Positions 43,795 through 52,289 of a stretch of DNA of 64,000 nucleotides are shown in pieces (position 1 is the stretch's first letter; the number at the start of each line of letters is the position of its first letter). The stretch lies in the NCBI RefSeq assembly GCF_900156175.1, contig NZ_FTMV01000022.1:21675-85674 (forward strand), written 5' to 3'. The notes under the pieces are model-generated. The model saw nothing but the letters and a program-made list of their open reading frames with translations. It searched no databases and was not told where the DNA came from. Both the position numbers and the translations under genes were made by a program. Source of the stretch: Janthinobacterium sp. TND4EL3. GTDB taxonomy: Bacteria; Pseudomonadota; Gammaproteobacteria; Burkholderiales; Burkholderiaceae_D.

Positions 43795-44646
43795 ATGAGC
43801 AGCAAGGAGCGCAGCAGCAAGGACAGCGGCAGGCAGGAGCCGGTCATCCTGGGCGTGGCCGAGGCCGCCGCGCCTTACGGCCCGGACGGCGCCGGTGGCG
43901 GGGACGCCGCCGCGGCGGCCGCCCATCCCCGCTACCGCGCCCTGAACCTGGACCGGCTGCAGGAGCAAGGCATGCTCACGCACGACGGCGGACGCAGTGC
44001 CGTGGCCGAGGACTTCCGCATCATCAAGCGCCCGCTGCTGCGCCAGGCGCGCGCCAGCGGCGCCGACGCCATCCGCCACGGCAACCTGATCGTCGTCACC
44101 AGCGCCATGCCGGGCGAAGGCAAGACCTATTGCGCCGTCAACCTGGCCATGAGCATCGCCATGGAGCTCGATATCACGGTGCTGCTGGTCGACGCCGACG
44201 TGGCGCGCCCGTCCGTGCTGAAGGTGCTGGGCCTGGCGCCGGAGCCGGGCCTGATGGACGTGCTGCTCGACCCGCAGCTGGCCATGGCCGACGTGATCCT
44301 GAAGACCAACGTGGCCAACCTGAGCATCCTGCCCGCCGGGCGCAGCAACAAGCATGCGACGGAACTGCTGGCCAGCCGCGCCATGAGCCGGCTGCTGGCC
44401 GACATCGCCAGCCGCTACGCCGACCGCATCGTCGTCTTCGATTCGCCGCCCCTGCTGATCACCAGCGAAGCGCACGCGCTGGTGGGACAGATGGGGCAAG
44501 TGGTGATGGTGGTGGAAGCGGAAACGACAACCCAGCACGCCGTCAAGGAGGCGCTGCGCCAGATCGAAGCGTGCGAACACATCCATCTGATCTACAACAA
44601 GACCAAATCGTTCGCCGGCAACGATTATTATGGCTATTACGATTAG
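43795..44646 (+). CDS. XrtA-associated tyrosine autokinase (BY-kinase)
   Basis: A 283-residue cytosolic kinase. Walker A SAMPGEGKT (103-111), Walker A' LLVDADVA (130-137), Walker B-like VVFDSPPLL, and a Tyr cluster at the very end (DYYGYYD) that would be autophosphorylated. Its partner is the upstream chain-length determinant, 20 bp away. The family (TIGR03018) regulates exopolysaccharide assembly. It overlaps the next gene by 17 bases. Confidence 0.92.
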   Translation: MSSKERSSKDSGRQEPVILGVAEAAAPYGPDGAGGGDAAAAAAHPRYRALNLDRLQEQGMLTHDGGRSAVAEDFRIIKRPLLRQARASGADAIRHGNLIVVTSAMPGEGKTYCAVNLAMSIAMELDITVLLVDADVARPSVLKVLGLAPEPGLMDVLLDPQLAMADVILKTNVANLSILPAGRSNKHATELLASRAMSRLLADIASRYADRIVVFDSPPLLITSEAHALVGQMGQVVMVVEAETTTQHAVKEALRQIEACEHIHLIYNKTKSFAGNDYYGYYD

Positions 44647-46165
44647 CCGCCGCGCGCCGCCGTCCCCGCCGCTGCTGCCCCTGCTCCTGTTGCTGCTGCC
44701 CGCGCCGGCCTGCGCCGTCGACTGGCTGGTGCAGCCCTCGCTGCGCCTGCGCGAAAGCTACACCGACAATGCGCTGCGCGCGCCGCCCGGCCAGGAGCAG
44801 TCCGATTTCATCACCGAAATCGCGCCCGCCATCGCCCTCGTCGGCAGCGGCCCGCGCCTGCGCGTCCACCTCGACTACAGCTGGCACAAATTCCTCTACG
44901 CGCGCCGCGCCGATACGGACCAGCATCAGCTGGACGCCGGGGCCGACGCCGAGCTGGTCAAGGACTGGTTCTTTGTCGATGCGGCAGCCGGCGTCAGCCG
45001 CCGCAGCATCTCGCCGTTCGGCCCGCAGGCCATCGGCGACCTGCCCGGCACGCAGAATGAAAGCACGGTGCGCACCACCAGCATCAGTCCGTACCTGCGC
45101 CACCGCTTCCGCAGCCTGGCCACGGCCGAGCTGCGCTACACGCGCAATACGGTCGACAGCGGCGGCGACCTGCTGTCCGTGCACAGCGACGAAGCGCAAT
45201 TGCTGCTCAGCGGCGAACCGCGCGCCGGGGGCTGGACCTGGAACGCCAGCTACGACGTGCGCCGCACGCAGGACAGCAAGCTGGCGAACCAGCGCATGGA
45301 GCGGGGCAGCGTGGGCCTGCGCTATCCGTTCAGCAGCAAATGGGCGGCCACGGCCAGCGCCGGCGCGGAAAAGGAAGGCTATGAAACGCGCTCGGGCAAG
45401 GCGCCGCAGGGACGTTTCTGGTCGCTGGGCGGCGTGTGGACGCCATCGCCGCGCACCAGCGTGGCCTTCAGCACGGGCAGGCGCTTCTTCGGCCGCACCT
45501 ACAGCCTGGACGCCAGCTTCGTGCAGCGCCACACCAGCTGGCAAGCGAGCTACGGCGAAGACATCACCACCATGCCCGCGCAATTCCTGCGCCTGGGCAA
45601 CCGCGACGCGGCCAGCCTGCTCGATCAGCTGTGGCGCGGCATCTTTCCCAATGCACTAGACCGGCGCCTGCGCATCGACGCCTTCCTGCGCTACGCCAAC
45701 GGACTGGGGCCGGAACTGGGCGCCATCAACTATTTCAGCCACCGCTATTTCCTGCAAAAGCAGGCCAAGCTCACGATGGCGCGCGCCACGGCAAAAAGCA
45801 CGCTGCTGTTCGGCATCACCGCCGTCGACCGCACGGCGCAGACGGCCAGCGGCATCGACAGCGGCCTGCTGCCCGGCGTGGAATTCGGCAGCGAAGACCG
45901 CACGCGCCAGATCGGCGGCAACCTCGGCTGGAGCTGGCAGGCATCCTCGCGCAGCAGCGTCAACGTCAGCGCCGGCTATGCCGGCACGCGCTCGCTGAGC
46001 ACCACGCGGCGCGACGGCAACGCCACCGTGACGGCCGGCTACACCCGCATCCTGCAACGCAAGGTGACGGCCAGCATCGACGTGCGCCACACGCTCCATA
46101 CCAGCAACCGGGGCGGCGCCTACCGCGAAAACGGCGTCAGCGCCACGCTCACCATGCGATTCTGA
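44630..46165 (+). CDS. XrtA/PEP-CTERM system outer membrane beta-barrel protein
   Basis: A 511-residue protein of the TIGR03016 type. It begins with a signal (about residues 12-29, LLPLLLLLLPAPACA) and then alternating beta-strand sequence to a C-terminal Phe (SATLTMRF), as for outer-membrane barrels. It presumably forms or supports the polysaccharide exit. It overlaps the kinase gene by 17 bases. Confidence 0.85.
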   Translation: MAITISRRAPPSPPLLPLLLLLLPAPACAVDWLVQPSLRLRESYTDNALRAPPGQEQSDFITEIAPAIALVGSGPRLRVHLDYSWHKFLYARRADTDQHQLDAGADAELVKDWFFVDAAAGVSRRSISPFGPQAIGDLPGTQNESTVRTTSISPYLRHRFRSLATAELRYTRNTVDSGGDLLSVHSDEAQLLLSGEPRAGGWTWNASYDVRRTQDSKLANQRMERGSVGLRYPFSSKWAATASAGAEKEGYETRSGKAPQGRFWSLGGVWTPSPRTSVAFSTGRRFFGRTYSLDASFVQRHTSWQASYGEDITTMPAQFLRLGNRDAASLLDQLWRGIFPNALDRRLRIDAFLRYANGLGPELGAINYFSHRYFLQKQAKLTMARATAKSTLLFGITAVDRTAQTASGIDSGLLPGVEFGSEDRTRQIGGNLGWSWQASSRSSVNVSAGYAGTRSLSTTRRDGNATVTAGYTRILQRKVTASIDVRHTLHTSNRGGAYRENGVSATLTMRF

Positions 46166-46175
46166 GGAGCCCGCC

Positions 46176-46253
46176 ATGTCCGCCCCCGATCTTGCGTCCG
46201 GCGCGCCCGCGCACCTGCCGTGCGTGGTGGCCGCGCGCGGGGGCACGCGATGA
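46176..46253 (+). CDS. Candidate 25-aa ORF between barrel and deacetylase genes
   Basis: A very short frame (MSAPDLASGAPAHL...) with a good GAGGAG site seven bases upstream and a stop that overlaps the deacetylase ATG as ATGA. It could be a leader that couples translation of the deacetylase to the upstream gene, or the residue of a lost gene; related loci usually carry an ATPase (TIGR03015) here. The sequence itself matches no family I recognise. Confidence 0.35.
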   Translation: MSAPDLASGAPAHLPCVVAARGGTR

Positions 46254-47110
46254 CGCCGCCGGTGGTGTTGCCAGCACCGAAGAACGCGCTGACCATCGAC
46301 ATCGAGGATTACTTCCAGGTCTCCGCCTTCGCGCCGCACATCGCCCGCGCCGACTGGCCGCGCCTCGAATGCCGGGTCGAGGCGAATATCGAGCGCATCC
46401 TGCTGCTGCTGGAACGGCGCGGCATCCACGCCACCTTTTTTGCGCTGGGCTGGATCGCCGAACGCTATCCGGCCATGCTGCGGCAAGTGGCGCAGGCCGG
46501 GCACGAAGTGGCCAGCCATGGCTACGCCCACCTGCGCGCCAGCGAACAGTCGCCGGCCCAGTTCGCCGAAGACGTGCGCCTGAGCAAAACCATCCTGGAA
46601 CAGCTGACGGGCCGCGCCGTGCTGGGCTACCGCGCGCCCAGCTTTTCCATCGGCGCCGGCAACCTGTGGGCCTTCGACGTGCTGCAGCAAGCGGGTTACC
46701 GCTACAGTTCCAGCATCTACCCGATCCGCCACGACCACTACGGCATGCCCGATGCCCCCCGCTTCGCCTGGCGCCCGCGCGGGCCGCAGGGCGTGCTGGA
46801 AGTGCCCGTCAGCACCGTGCGCCTGGGCCGGCGCAACCTGCCGGCCGGCGGCGGCGGCTATTTCCGCCTGCTGCCGTATCCACTGTCGCGCTGGCTTTTG
46901 CGGCGCATCAATTCGCGCGACGGCCAAGCTGGCATATTCTATTTTCATCCCTGGGAACTCGATCCCGGCCAGCCGCGCCCGCCGGGCCTGGGCGCGAAGA
47001 CGCGCTTTCGCCACTACCTGAACCTGGGGCGCATGGAAGCGCGGCTGGCGCGCCTGACGGACGACTTCGCCTGGGACCGCATGGACCGCATTTTTCTTGA
47101 AAGCACATGA
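46250..47110 (+). CDS. XrtA system polysaccharide deacetylase (DUF3473)
   Basis: A 286-residue carbohydrate esterase 4 enzyme of the PEP-CTERM locus type (TIGR03006). It begins with the catalytic LTIDIEDYFQVSAF, then GIHATFFALGWIAERYP, HEVASHGYAH (metal His), GYRAPSFSI, and the C-terminal DUF3473 part (FYFHPWELDPGQPR). It would remove acetyl groups from the growing polymer. The start is set by the ATGA overlap; no export signal is seen, as is usual for this family. It overlaps the FemAB gene by ATGA. Confidence 0.92.
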   Translation: MTPPVVLPAPKNALTIDIEDYFQVSAFAPHIARADWPRLECRVEANIERILLLLERRGIHATFFALGWIAERYPAMLRQVAQAGHEVASHGYAHLRASEQSPAQFAEDVRLSKTILEQLTGRAVLGYRAPSFSIGAGNLWAFDVLQQAGYRYSSSIYPIRHDHYGMPDAPRFAWRPRGPQGVLEVPVSTVRLGRRNLPAGGGGYFRLLPYPLSRWLLRRINSRDGQAGIFYFHPWELDPGQPRPPGLGAKTRFRHYLNLGRMEARLARLTDDFAWDRMDRIFLEST

Positions 47111-48216
47111 TGCACGAGGCCAGCCTGCCACTCGGGTTCTCCGCGCCGCCGTCCGGCAACGCGCCGCATGCAGGCGCCTTCACCGTGCGGCAACTGCCAC
47201 GCGACGCGCAGGCGCATGCGCGCTGGGACGCCTTCGTCGCGGCCTGTCCCGACGCCACCTTCTTTCACCGGGCCGGCTGGCAAACCGTCATGGAACAGGG
47301 TTTTGGCCACGACAGCTACTTCCTGTATGCCGAACAGGACGGGGCCATCGCCGCCGTGCTGCCGCTGGCCCACATGCGCAGCCGCCTGTTCGGTTCCGCC
47401 CTCGTCGCCCTGCCGTTTTGCGTGTATGGCGGCATCGCCGGCGGCCATGATGGCGTGCGCCGGGCCCTCGACGAAGCGGCCCAGGCGCTGGCGCGGCGCC
47501 TGGGCGTGGGCCACCTCGAATACCGCTGGCGCGACGCACGGGCCGATGCGGAAGCCGGCTGGCTGCAACGGCCCCTGTATGCGACGTTCCGCCGCCCCCT
47601 GCACGGTGATGCCGAACAGAATCTGCTGGCGATTCCCCGCAAGCAGCGCGCCGTCGTGCGCAAGGGCATCGCCAACGACTTGCACAGCGCCATCGATTAC
47701 GACCTGCGGCATTTTTACCCGATCTACGCGGGCAGCGTGCACCGCCTGGGCACGCCCGTCTTCGCGCGCCGCCATTTTGCCCTGCTGCGCACGGTGTTCG
47801 GCGCCGACTGCGACATCCTCACCGTCTACCAGGGCTTGCAGGCGCAGGCCAGCGTGCTCGTGTTCTATTTCCGCGACGAAGTGCTGCCCTACTACGGCGC
47901 CGGCACCTTGCTGGCGCGCAGCTCGGGCGCCAACGACTTCATGTACTGGGAAGTGATGCGCCGCGCGGCCTTGCGCGGCTGCCGCCTGTTCGATTTCGGC
48001 CGCAGCAAGCTGGGCACGGGCGCCTTCGAATTCAAGAAAAACTGGGGTTTTGTCCCGCAGCCGCTGCCCTACGCCTACCGGCTCGTGCGCGCCACGGCCT
48101 TGCCGGAAGTCAACCCGCTCAATCCCAGATACGCGCTGTTCATCCGCGCCTGGCGCCGCCTGCCGCTGCCGCTGGCCAACCTGCTGGGGCCGCGCATCGT
48201 GCGGCAGCTGGGCTAA
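47107..48216 (+). CDS. FemAB family XrtA/PEP-CTERM system-associated protein
   Basis: A 369-residue GNAT-fold protein of the TIGR03019 type. Conserved parts: DAFVAACPDATFFHRAGWQTVMEQGFGHDSYFLYAEQDG, IPRKQRAVVRKGIA and DFMYWEVMRRAALRGCRLFDFGRSKLGTGAFEFKKNWGFVPQPLPY. FemAB-like proteins transfer amino acids using aminoacyl-tRNA; here a modification of the polysaccharide or its lipid carrier is likely but not shown. ATG overlaps the previous stop. Confidence 0.92.
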   Translation: MMHEASLPLGFSAPPSGNAPHAGAFTVRQLPRDAQAHARWDAFVAACPDATFFHRAGWQTVMEQGFGHDSYFLYAEQDGAIAAVLPLAHMRSRLFGSALVALPFCVYGGIAGGHDGVRRALDEAAQALARRLGVGHLEYRWRDARADAEAGWLQRPLYATFRRPLHGDAEQNLLAIPRKQRAVVRKGIANDLHSAIDYDLRHFYPIYAGSVHRLGTPVFARRHFALLRTVFGADCDILTVYQGLQAQASVLVFYFRDEVLPYYGAGTLLARSSGANDFMYWEVMRRAALRGCRLFDFGRSKLGTGAFEFKKNWGFVPQPLPYAYRLVRATALPEVNPLNPRYALFIRAWRRLPLPLANLLGPRIVRQLG

Positions 48217-48232
48217 GCGAGGCGGACATCCC

Positions 48233-49525
48233 ATGCGCGAACTCCTCTACCTGGTGCACCGCCTGCCATATCCGCCCGACAAGGGCGACAAGATACGCTC
48301 GTGGCACATGCTGCAATACCTGAGCCGGCATTTCCGCGTGCACCTGGGCTGCTTCATCGACGACGAGGACGACTGGCAGCACACCAAAACCGTCGCCGCC
48401 CTGTGCGCCAGCACGCGCTTCGTCGGTCTGCGGCGCGGCGCGGCCCGCTGGCGCGCGGCGCAGGCGCTGCTGGCGCGGCAAGCGATGAGCGTGCACTACT
48501 ACCGCGACGCGCGCCTGCTGCAATGGGTGGACGGCGTGATATCGAGCGGCAAGGTCGGCCACGCCGTCGCCTATTCCGGGCCCATGGCCCAGTACATCGA
48601 CGGCAGCGCGGGCCGTTGCCTGCACCGCGTGATCGATTTCGTCGACGTCGATTCCGACAAATGGCGCCAATACGGCGACAGCAAGCCCTGGCCCCTGTCG
48701 CAGCTCTACCGCCACGAAGCCCGCCTGCTGCTGCAGTACGAGCGCCATATCGCGCAGCAGTTCACGGCCGCCAGCTTCGTCTCGCCGGCCGAGGCGGCCC
48801 TGTTCCGCCAGTGCGCCCCCATGGCGCGCCGCAAGACGGGGCATTTCAACAACGGCGTCGACGCCGTGTATTTCGCCCCGGCCGCGGCGCCCTCGCCCGG
48901 ACCGTATGCGCCCGGCGCGCAAGTGCTGGTGTTTACAGGCGCCATGGATTACTGGCCGAATGTCGACGCCGTGCAATGGTTCGTGCGCCATGTGTGGCCC
49001 GCCCTGCGGCGCCGGTTCCCGCAACTGCAGTTCTACATCGTCGGCAGCCGGCCCGCGGCCGCCGTCACGGCGCTGGCCAGGGTGGCCGGCGTGACGGTGA
49101 CGGGCAAGGTGCCCGACATCCGTCCCTACCTGGCCGGCGCGGCCCTGGCCGTCGCGCCCCTGCGCATCGCCCGCGGCGTGCAGAACAAGGTGCTGGAAGC
49201 GATGGCGATGGGCAAGATCGTGCTGGCCACGCCGCAGGCGCTCGAAGGCATCGCCGCCCAGCCGGGCCTGGAACTACTGCTCGCACGCGACGACATCGAA
49301 TTCATCCACCACGCGGCGCGCGTGCTGCGCAAGCAGCGCGACGGCGACGCCCGCGCCGGCGCGGCCATCGGCGCGGCGGCGCGCCAGCTGGTGCTGCAGG
49401 ACCATGACTGGGAGAAAAACCTGCAGGGACTGGGCGCCATGCTGGGCGTGGGCGGCGGCGGGCCGGGCGCGGGACGGCCCGCCGGCCAGGGCGCGGCGCG
49501 GCCGGCGCGGGAAGCGTCGACATGA
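48233..49525 (+). CDS. Glycosyltransferase, PEP-CTERM/EpsH1 system-associated (TIGR03087 type)
   Basis: A 430-residue GT4-family enzyme. Starts MRELLYLVHRLPYPPDKGDKIRSWHML, the subfamily mark; the C-terminal nucleotide-sugar domain shows FTGAMDYWPNVDAVQWFVRHVWP, VTGKVPDIRPYLAGAALAVAPLRIARGVQNKVLEAMAMG. Cytosolic face of the inner membrane is expected. The start follows AGGCGG; the longer frame from 48050 only shadows the FemAB gene. It overlaps xrtA by ATGA. The C-terminal tail is Gly/Ala-rich. Confidence 0.92.
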   Translation: MRELLYLVHRLPYPPDKGDKIRSWHMLQYLSRHFRVHLGCFIDDEDDWQHTKTVAALCASTRFVGLRRGAARWRAAQALLARQAMSVHYYRDARLLQWVDGVISSGKVGHAVAYSGPMAQYIDGSAGRCLHRVIDFVDVDSDKWRQYGDSKPWPLSQLYRHEARLLLQYERHIAQQFTAASFVSPAEAALFRQCAPMARRKTGHFNNGVDAVYFAPAAAPSPGPYAPGAQVLVFTGAMDYWPNVDAVQWFVRHVWPALRRRFPQLQFYIVGSRPAAAVTALARVAGVTVTGKVPDIRPYLAGAALAVAPLRIARGVQNKVLEAMAMGKIVLATPQALEGIAAQPGLELLLARDDIEFIHHAARVLRKQRDGDARAGAAIGAAARQLVLQDHDWEKNLQGLGAMLGVGGGGPGAGRPAGQGAARPAREAST

Positions 49526-51087
49526 ACGTGCAACTCGACAATCCCGGCGTCCTGCCGCCAGCGGCCCTGCTGCCCGGCGGCCGCGACGTCGCCCTGCCCG
49601 CCCTGCTGCTGGCCCTGGCCGGCGTCGCGCTGCTGTACCACGCCACGTTCTGGTCGATGGTGGAACTGTGGTCGCGCTCGCAGACCTTCGCACACGGCTA
49701 CATGATCGTGCCCATCAGCGCCTGGCTGGCCTGGCGCCGCCGCGACCGCCTGGCCGCGCTGGCGCACCGTCCTTCGCCGTGGGGCGTGCCGCTGCTGGCC
49801 CTGCTGGGCCTGGCCTGGCTGCTGGCCGACGCCGCCAACGTGCAGGTGGTGGAACAATACGCGGCCACGGCCATGCTGCCCGCCTGCGTGCTGGCCATCC
49901 TCGGCTGGCCGGCCGTGCGCGTGCTGGCCTTTCCGCTGGCCTACCTGTTCCTCGCCGTGCCCTTCGGCGAAATCTTCCTCGAACCGCTGATCGACTTCAC
50001 GGCCAGTTTCACCGTGGCCGCGCTGCAGCTGACGGGCGTGCCGGTGTTTCGAGACGGCAATAATCTATCGCTGCCTACAGGCAACTGGTCGGTGGTCGAG
50101 GCGTGCAGCGGCCTGCGCTACCTGATCGCCGCGCTGGCGCTGGGCGCGCTGTACGCCCACCTGAATTTCCGCAGCACGCGGCGGCGACTGGCCGTCATGG
50201 CCGCCGCCGTGCTCGTGCCCATCCTCGCCAATGGCACGCGCGCCTACCTGATCGTGATGCTGGGGCACCTGAGCAATATGCGCCTGGCCGTCGGCGTCGA
50301 CCATCTCGTCTACGGCTGGCTGTTCTTCGGCCTGGTGGCCCTGTTGCTGTTCTGGATCGCCGCCCGCTGGCGCGAGGCGCCGCCGCTGCGCGCCGCGCGG
50401 CCCGCGCCGGCTCCCGCGCGCGCCGCCACGACGCATCGCCGCGCCACCATGCGCGCCTGCGGGGCCTGTCTCGCGCTGGCGGCGCTGTGGCCGGCCCTGG
50501 CGTTGGCCAGCCACCGGGGCGACGGCGGCGTCCCGCCCGCCATGGTCCTGACCCTGCCCGACCCGCCCGCCTGGCGCCGCCTGCCCGGCGCGCAGCCCCC
50601 ATGGCGCGCGCCCCATGCGGGCACGCCCGCCCGGTATGCGGCCACGTACGCGCGCCAGGACGACGGCGCGCAGGTGGACCTGCAACTGGCCTGGTATGCG
50701 CGCCAGTCGCGCGGCGCCGAACTGCTGGCGCACCAGAACCAGCCCTATGGCGCGCGCTGGGTGGCGCTGGCGCACGGCACGCAGCAGCTCGCGCTGGCAG
50801 GCGGGCCGCTGGCCGTGCGCGAAAGCGTGCTGGCCCATGGCAGCGAACGGCTGCTCGTCTGGCGCTTCTATCGCCAGGGCGGCGTCGCCACGGCCGAACC
50901 CGTGCTCGTGAAACTGCTGCTGGCGCAGGCCAAGCTGCTGGGCACGCGCCAGGATGGCGCGGAAATCCTCGTCATGGCCGCCTACGACGAGCTGGCGCCG
51001 CCGCCGCGCGCGTCGCTGCACGCGTTTTTGCGCGCCGCGCTGCCGGCCATCGGCCGCCGCCTGCAGGAGCCGCCCCATGGCGCCTGA
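49522..51087 (+). CDS. xrtA: Exosortase A fused to EpsI domain
   Basis: A 521-residue integral membrane transpeptidase-like enzyme of the exosortase family. Eight or so helices carry the triad Cys195 (VVEACSGLRYL), Arg240 (LANGTRAYLIV) and His261 (GVDHLVYGW), with all three present. After residue about 300 comes a periplasmic EpsI domain (PPAWRRLPG...YARQDDGAQVDLQLAWYARQSRGAELL). XrtA cleaves PEP-CTERM proteins and hands them to the cell surface. No PEP-CTERM substrate lies in this window. ATGA overlap with the upstream gene; 11-base overlap with the next. Confidence 0.95.
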   Translation: MNVQLDNPGVLPPAALLPGGRDVALPALLLALAGVALLYHATFWSMVELWSRSQTFAHGYMIVPISAWLAWRRRDRLAALAHRPSPWGVPLLALLGLAWLLADAANVQVVEQYAATAMLPACVLAILGWPAVRVLAFPLAYLFLAVPFGEIFLEPLIDFTASFTVAALQLTGVPVFRDGNNLSLPTGNWSVVEACSGLRYLIAALALGALYAHLNFRSTRRRLAVMAAAVLVPILANGTRAYLIVMLGHLSNMRLAVGVDHLVYGWLFFGLVALLLFWIAARWREAPPLRAARPAPAPARAATTHRRATMRACGACLALAALWPALALASHRGDGGVPPAMVLTLPDPPAWRRLPGAQPPWRAPHAGTPARYAATYARQDDGAQVDLQLAWYARQSRGAELLAHQNQPYGARWVALAHGTQQLALAGGPLAVRESVLAHGSERLLVWRFYRQGGVATAEPVLVKLLLAQAKLLGTRQDGAEILVMAAYDELAPPPRASLHAFLRAALPAIGRRLQEPPHGA

Positions 51088-52279
51088 ACTGCCCCTCGGC
51101 CACGCGGCTGGCGGCGATGCGCCGCCGCTGATCGTGCACGTGATCCACCAGTTCGACGTGGGCGGCCTGGAAAACGGCCTCGTGAACCTGCTCAACCACC
51201 TGCCGCCCGGGCGCTACCGCCACGCCATCGTCTGCCTGAAGAACGCCACGGCGTTCCGCCAGCGGCTGACGGCGCCCGGCGTGGAAATCATCAGCCTGGA
51301 CAAGCGCGAAGGCAAGGACTGGCGCCACTACGTGCGCCTGTACCGCGTGCTCAGGCGGCTGCAGCCAGCCGTGGTGCACACGCGCAACCTGGGCTGCATC
51401 GAAGCGCAGCTGCTGGCCTGGCTGGCCGGCGTGCGCCTGCGCGTGCATGGCGAACACGGGCGCGATATCAGCGACCTGCACGGCACCAGCCGCAAATACC
51501 GGCTGCTGCGCAAATGCATGCTGCCCTTCGTGCACCACTTCATCGCCGTCAGCGCGGACCTGGGACAATGGCTGGTGGACGTGGTCGGCGCCGCACCCGA
51601 GCGCGTCACGCACATCGGCAACGGCGTCGACAGCGTGCATTTCCACCCGCGCCTGGGACCGGCGGCGGCCGTCGGCCCGCCCGGCTTCCTGCGCAACGGC
51701 GCCTTCGTCATCGGCAGCGTGGGCCGCATGGCGGCCGTCAAGGATTATCAATCGCTGGTGCAGGCCTTCCTGCTCCTGTTGGCCCAGCCCGGCGCCCACG
51801 CGCGCCTGCGCCTGATCATCGTCGGCGACGGCCCCTGCCGCCAGGCTTGCCTGACCCTGCTGCAGCAGGCCGGCGCGGCCCATCTTGCCTGGCTGCCCGG
51901 CGCGCGCGACGACGTGGCCCAGCTGCTGCGCGCCATGGACCTGTTCGCGCTGCCGTCGCTGGCCGAAGGCAGCTCGAACACCATCCTCGAAGCCATGGCG
52001 ACAGGCTTGCCCATCGTCGCCACCCAGGTGGGCGGCAATGGGGAACTGGTGCAGTCGGGCTGGAACGGCACGCTGGTGCCGCCCGGTTCGCCCGACATGC
52101 TGGCCGACGCCATGCTCGATTACTACAGCATGCCGGAACTCGGTCCCCGCCACGGCGCGCGCGGGCGGCGCCTGGTGCTGGCCGAGCACAGCCTGCCCGC
52201 CATGGCCGGCGCCTACCTGGCCGTGTACGACCGGCTGACGGGCGCGCCACAGCCCTCGCCCCTGTCCACCACTCCCTGA
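51077..52279 (+). CDS. Glycosyltransferase, PEP-CTERM/XrtA system-associated (TIGR03088 type)
   Basis: A 400-residue GT4 enzyme. It has the N-terminal phrase VIHQFDVGGLENGLVNLLNHLP, HTRNLGCIEAQLLAWLAGV, and the C-terminal donor site (GSVGRMAAVKDYQSLVQAF, LPSLAEGSSNTILEAMATGLPIVATQVGGNGELV). It adds one sugar to the lipid-linked repeat. The start at 51077 lies within the end of xrtA; a longer frame from 50954 is only overlap. Confidence 0.92.
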   Translation: MAPELPLGHAAGGDAPPLIVHVIHQFDVGGLENGLVNLLNHLPPGRYRHAIVCLKNATAFRQRLTAPGVEIISLDKREGKDWRHYVRLYRVLRRLQPAVVHTRNLGCIEAQLLAWLAGVRLRVHGEHGRDISDLHGTSRKYRLLRKCMLPFVHHFIAVSADLGQWLVDVVGAAPERVTHIGNGVDSVHFHPRLGPAAAVGPPGFLRNGAFVIGSVGRMAAVKDYQSLVQAFLLLLAQPGAHARLRLIIVGDGPCRQACLTLLQQAGAAHLAWLPGARDDVAQLLRAMDLFALPSLAEGSSNTILEAMATGLPIVATQVGGNGELVQSGWNGTLVPPGSPDMLADAMLDYYSMPELGPRHGARGRRLVLAEHSLPAMAGAYLAVYDRLTGAPQPSPLSTTP

Positions 52280-52289
52280 AAGGCTTCCC

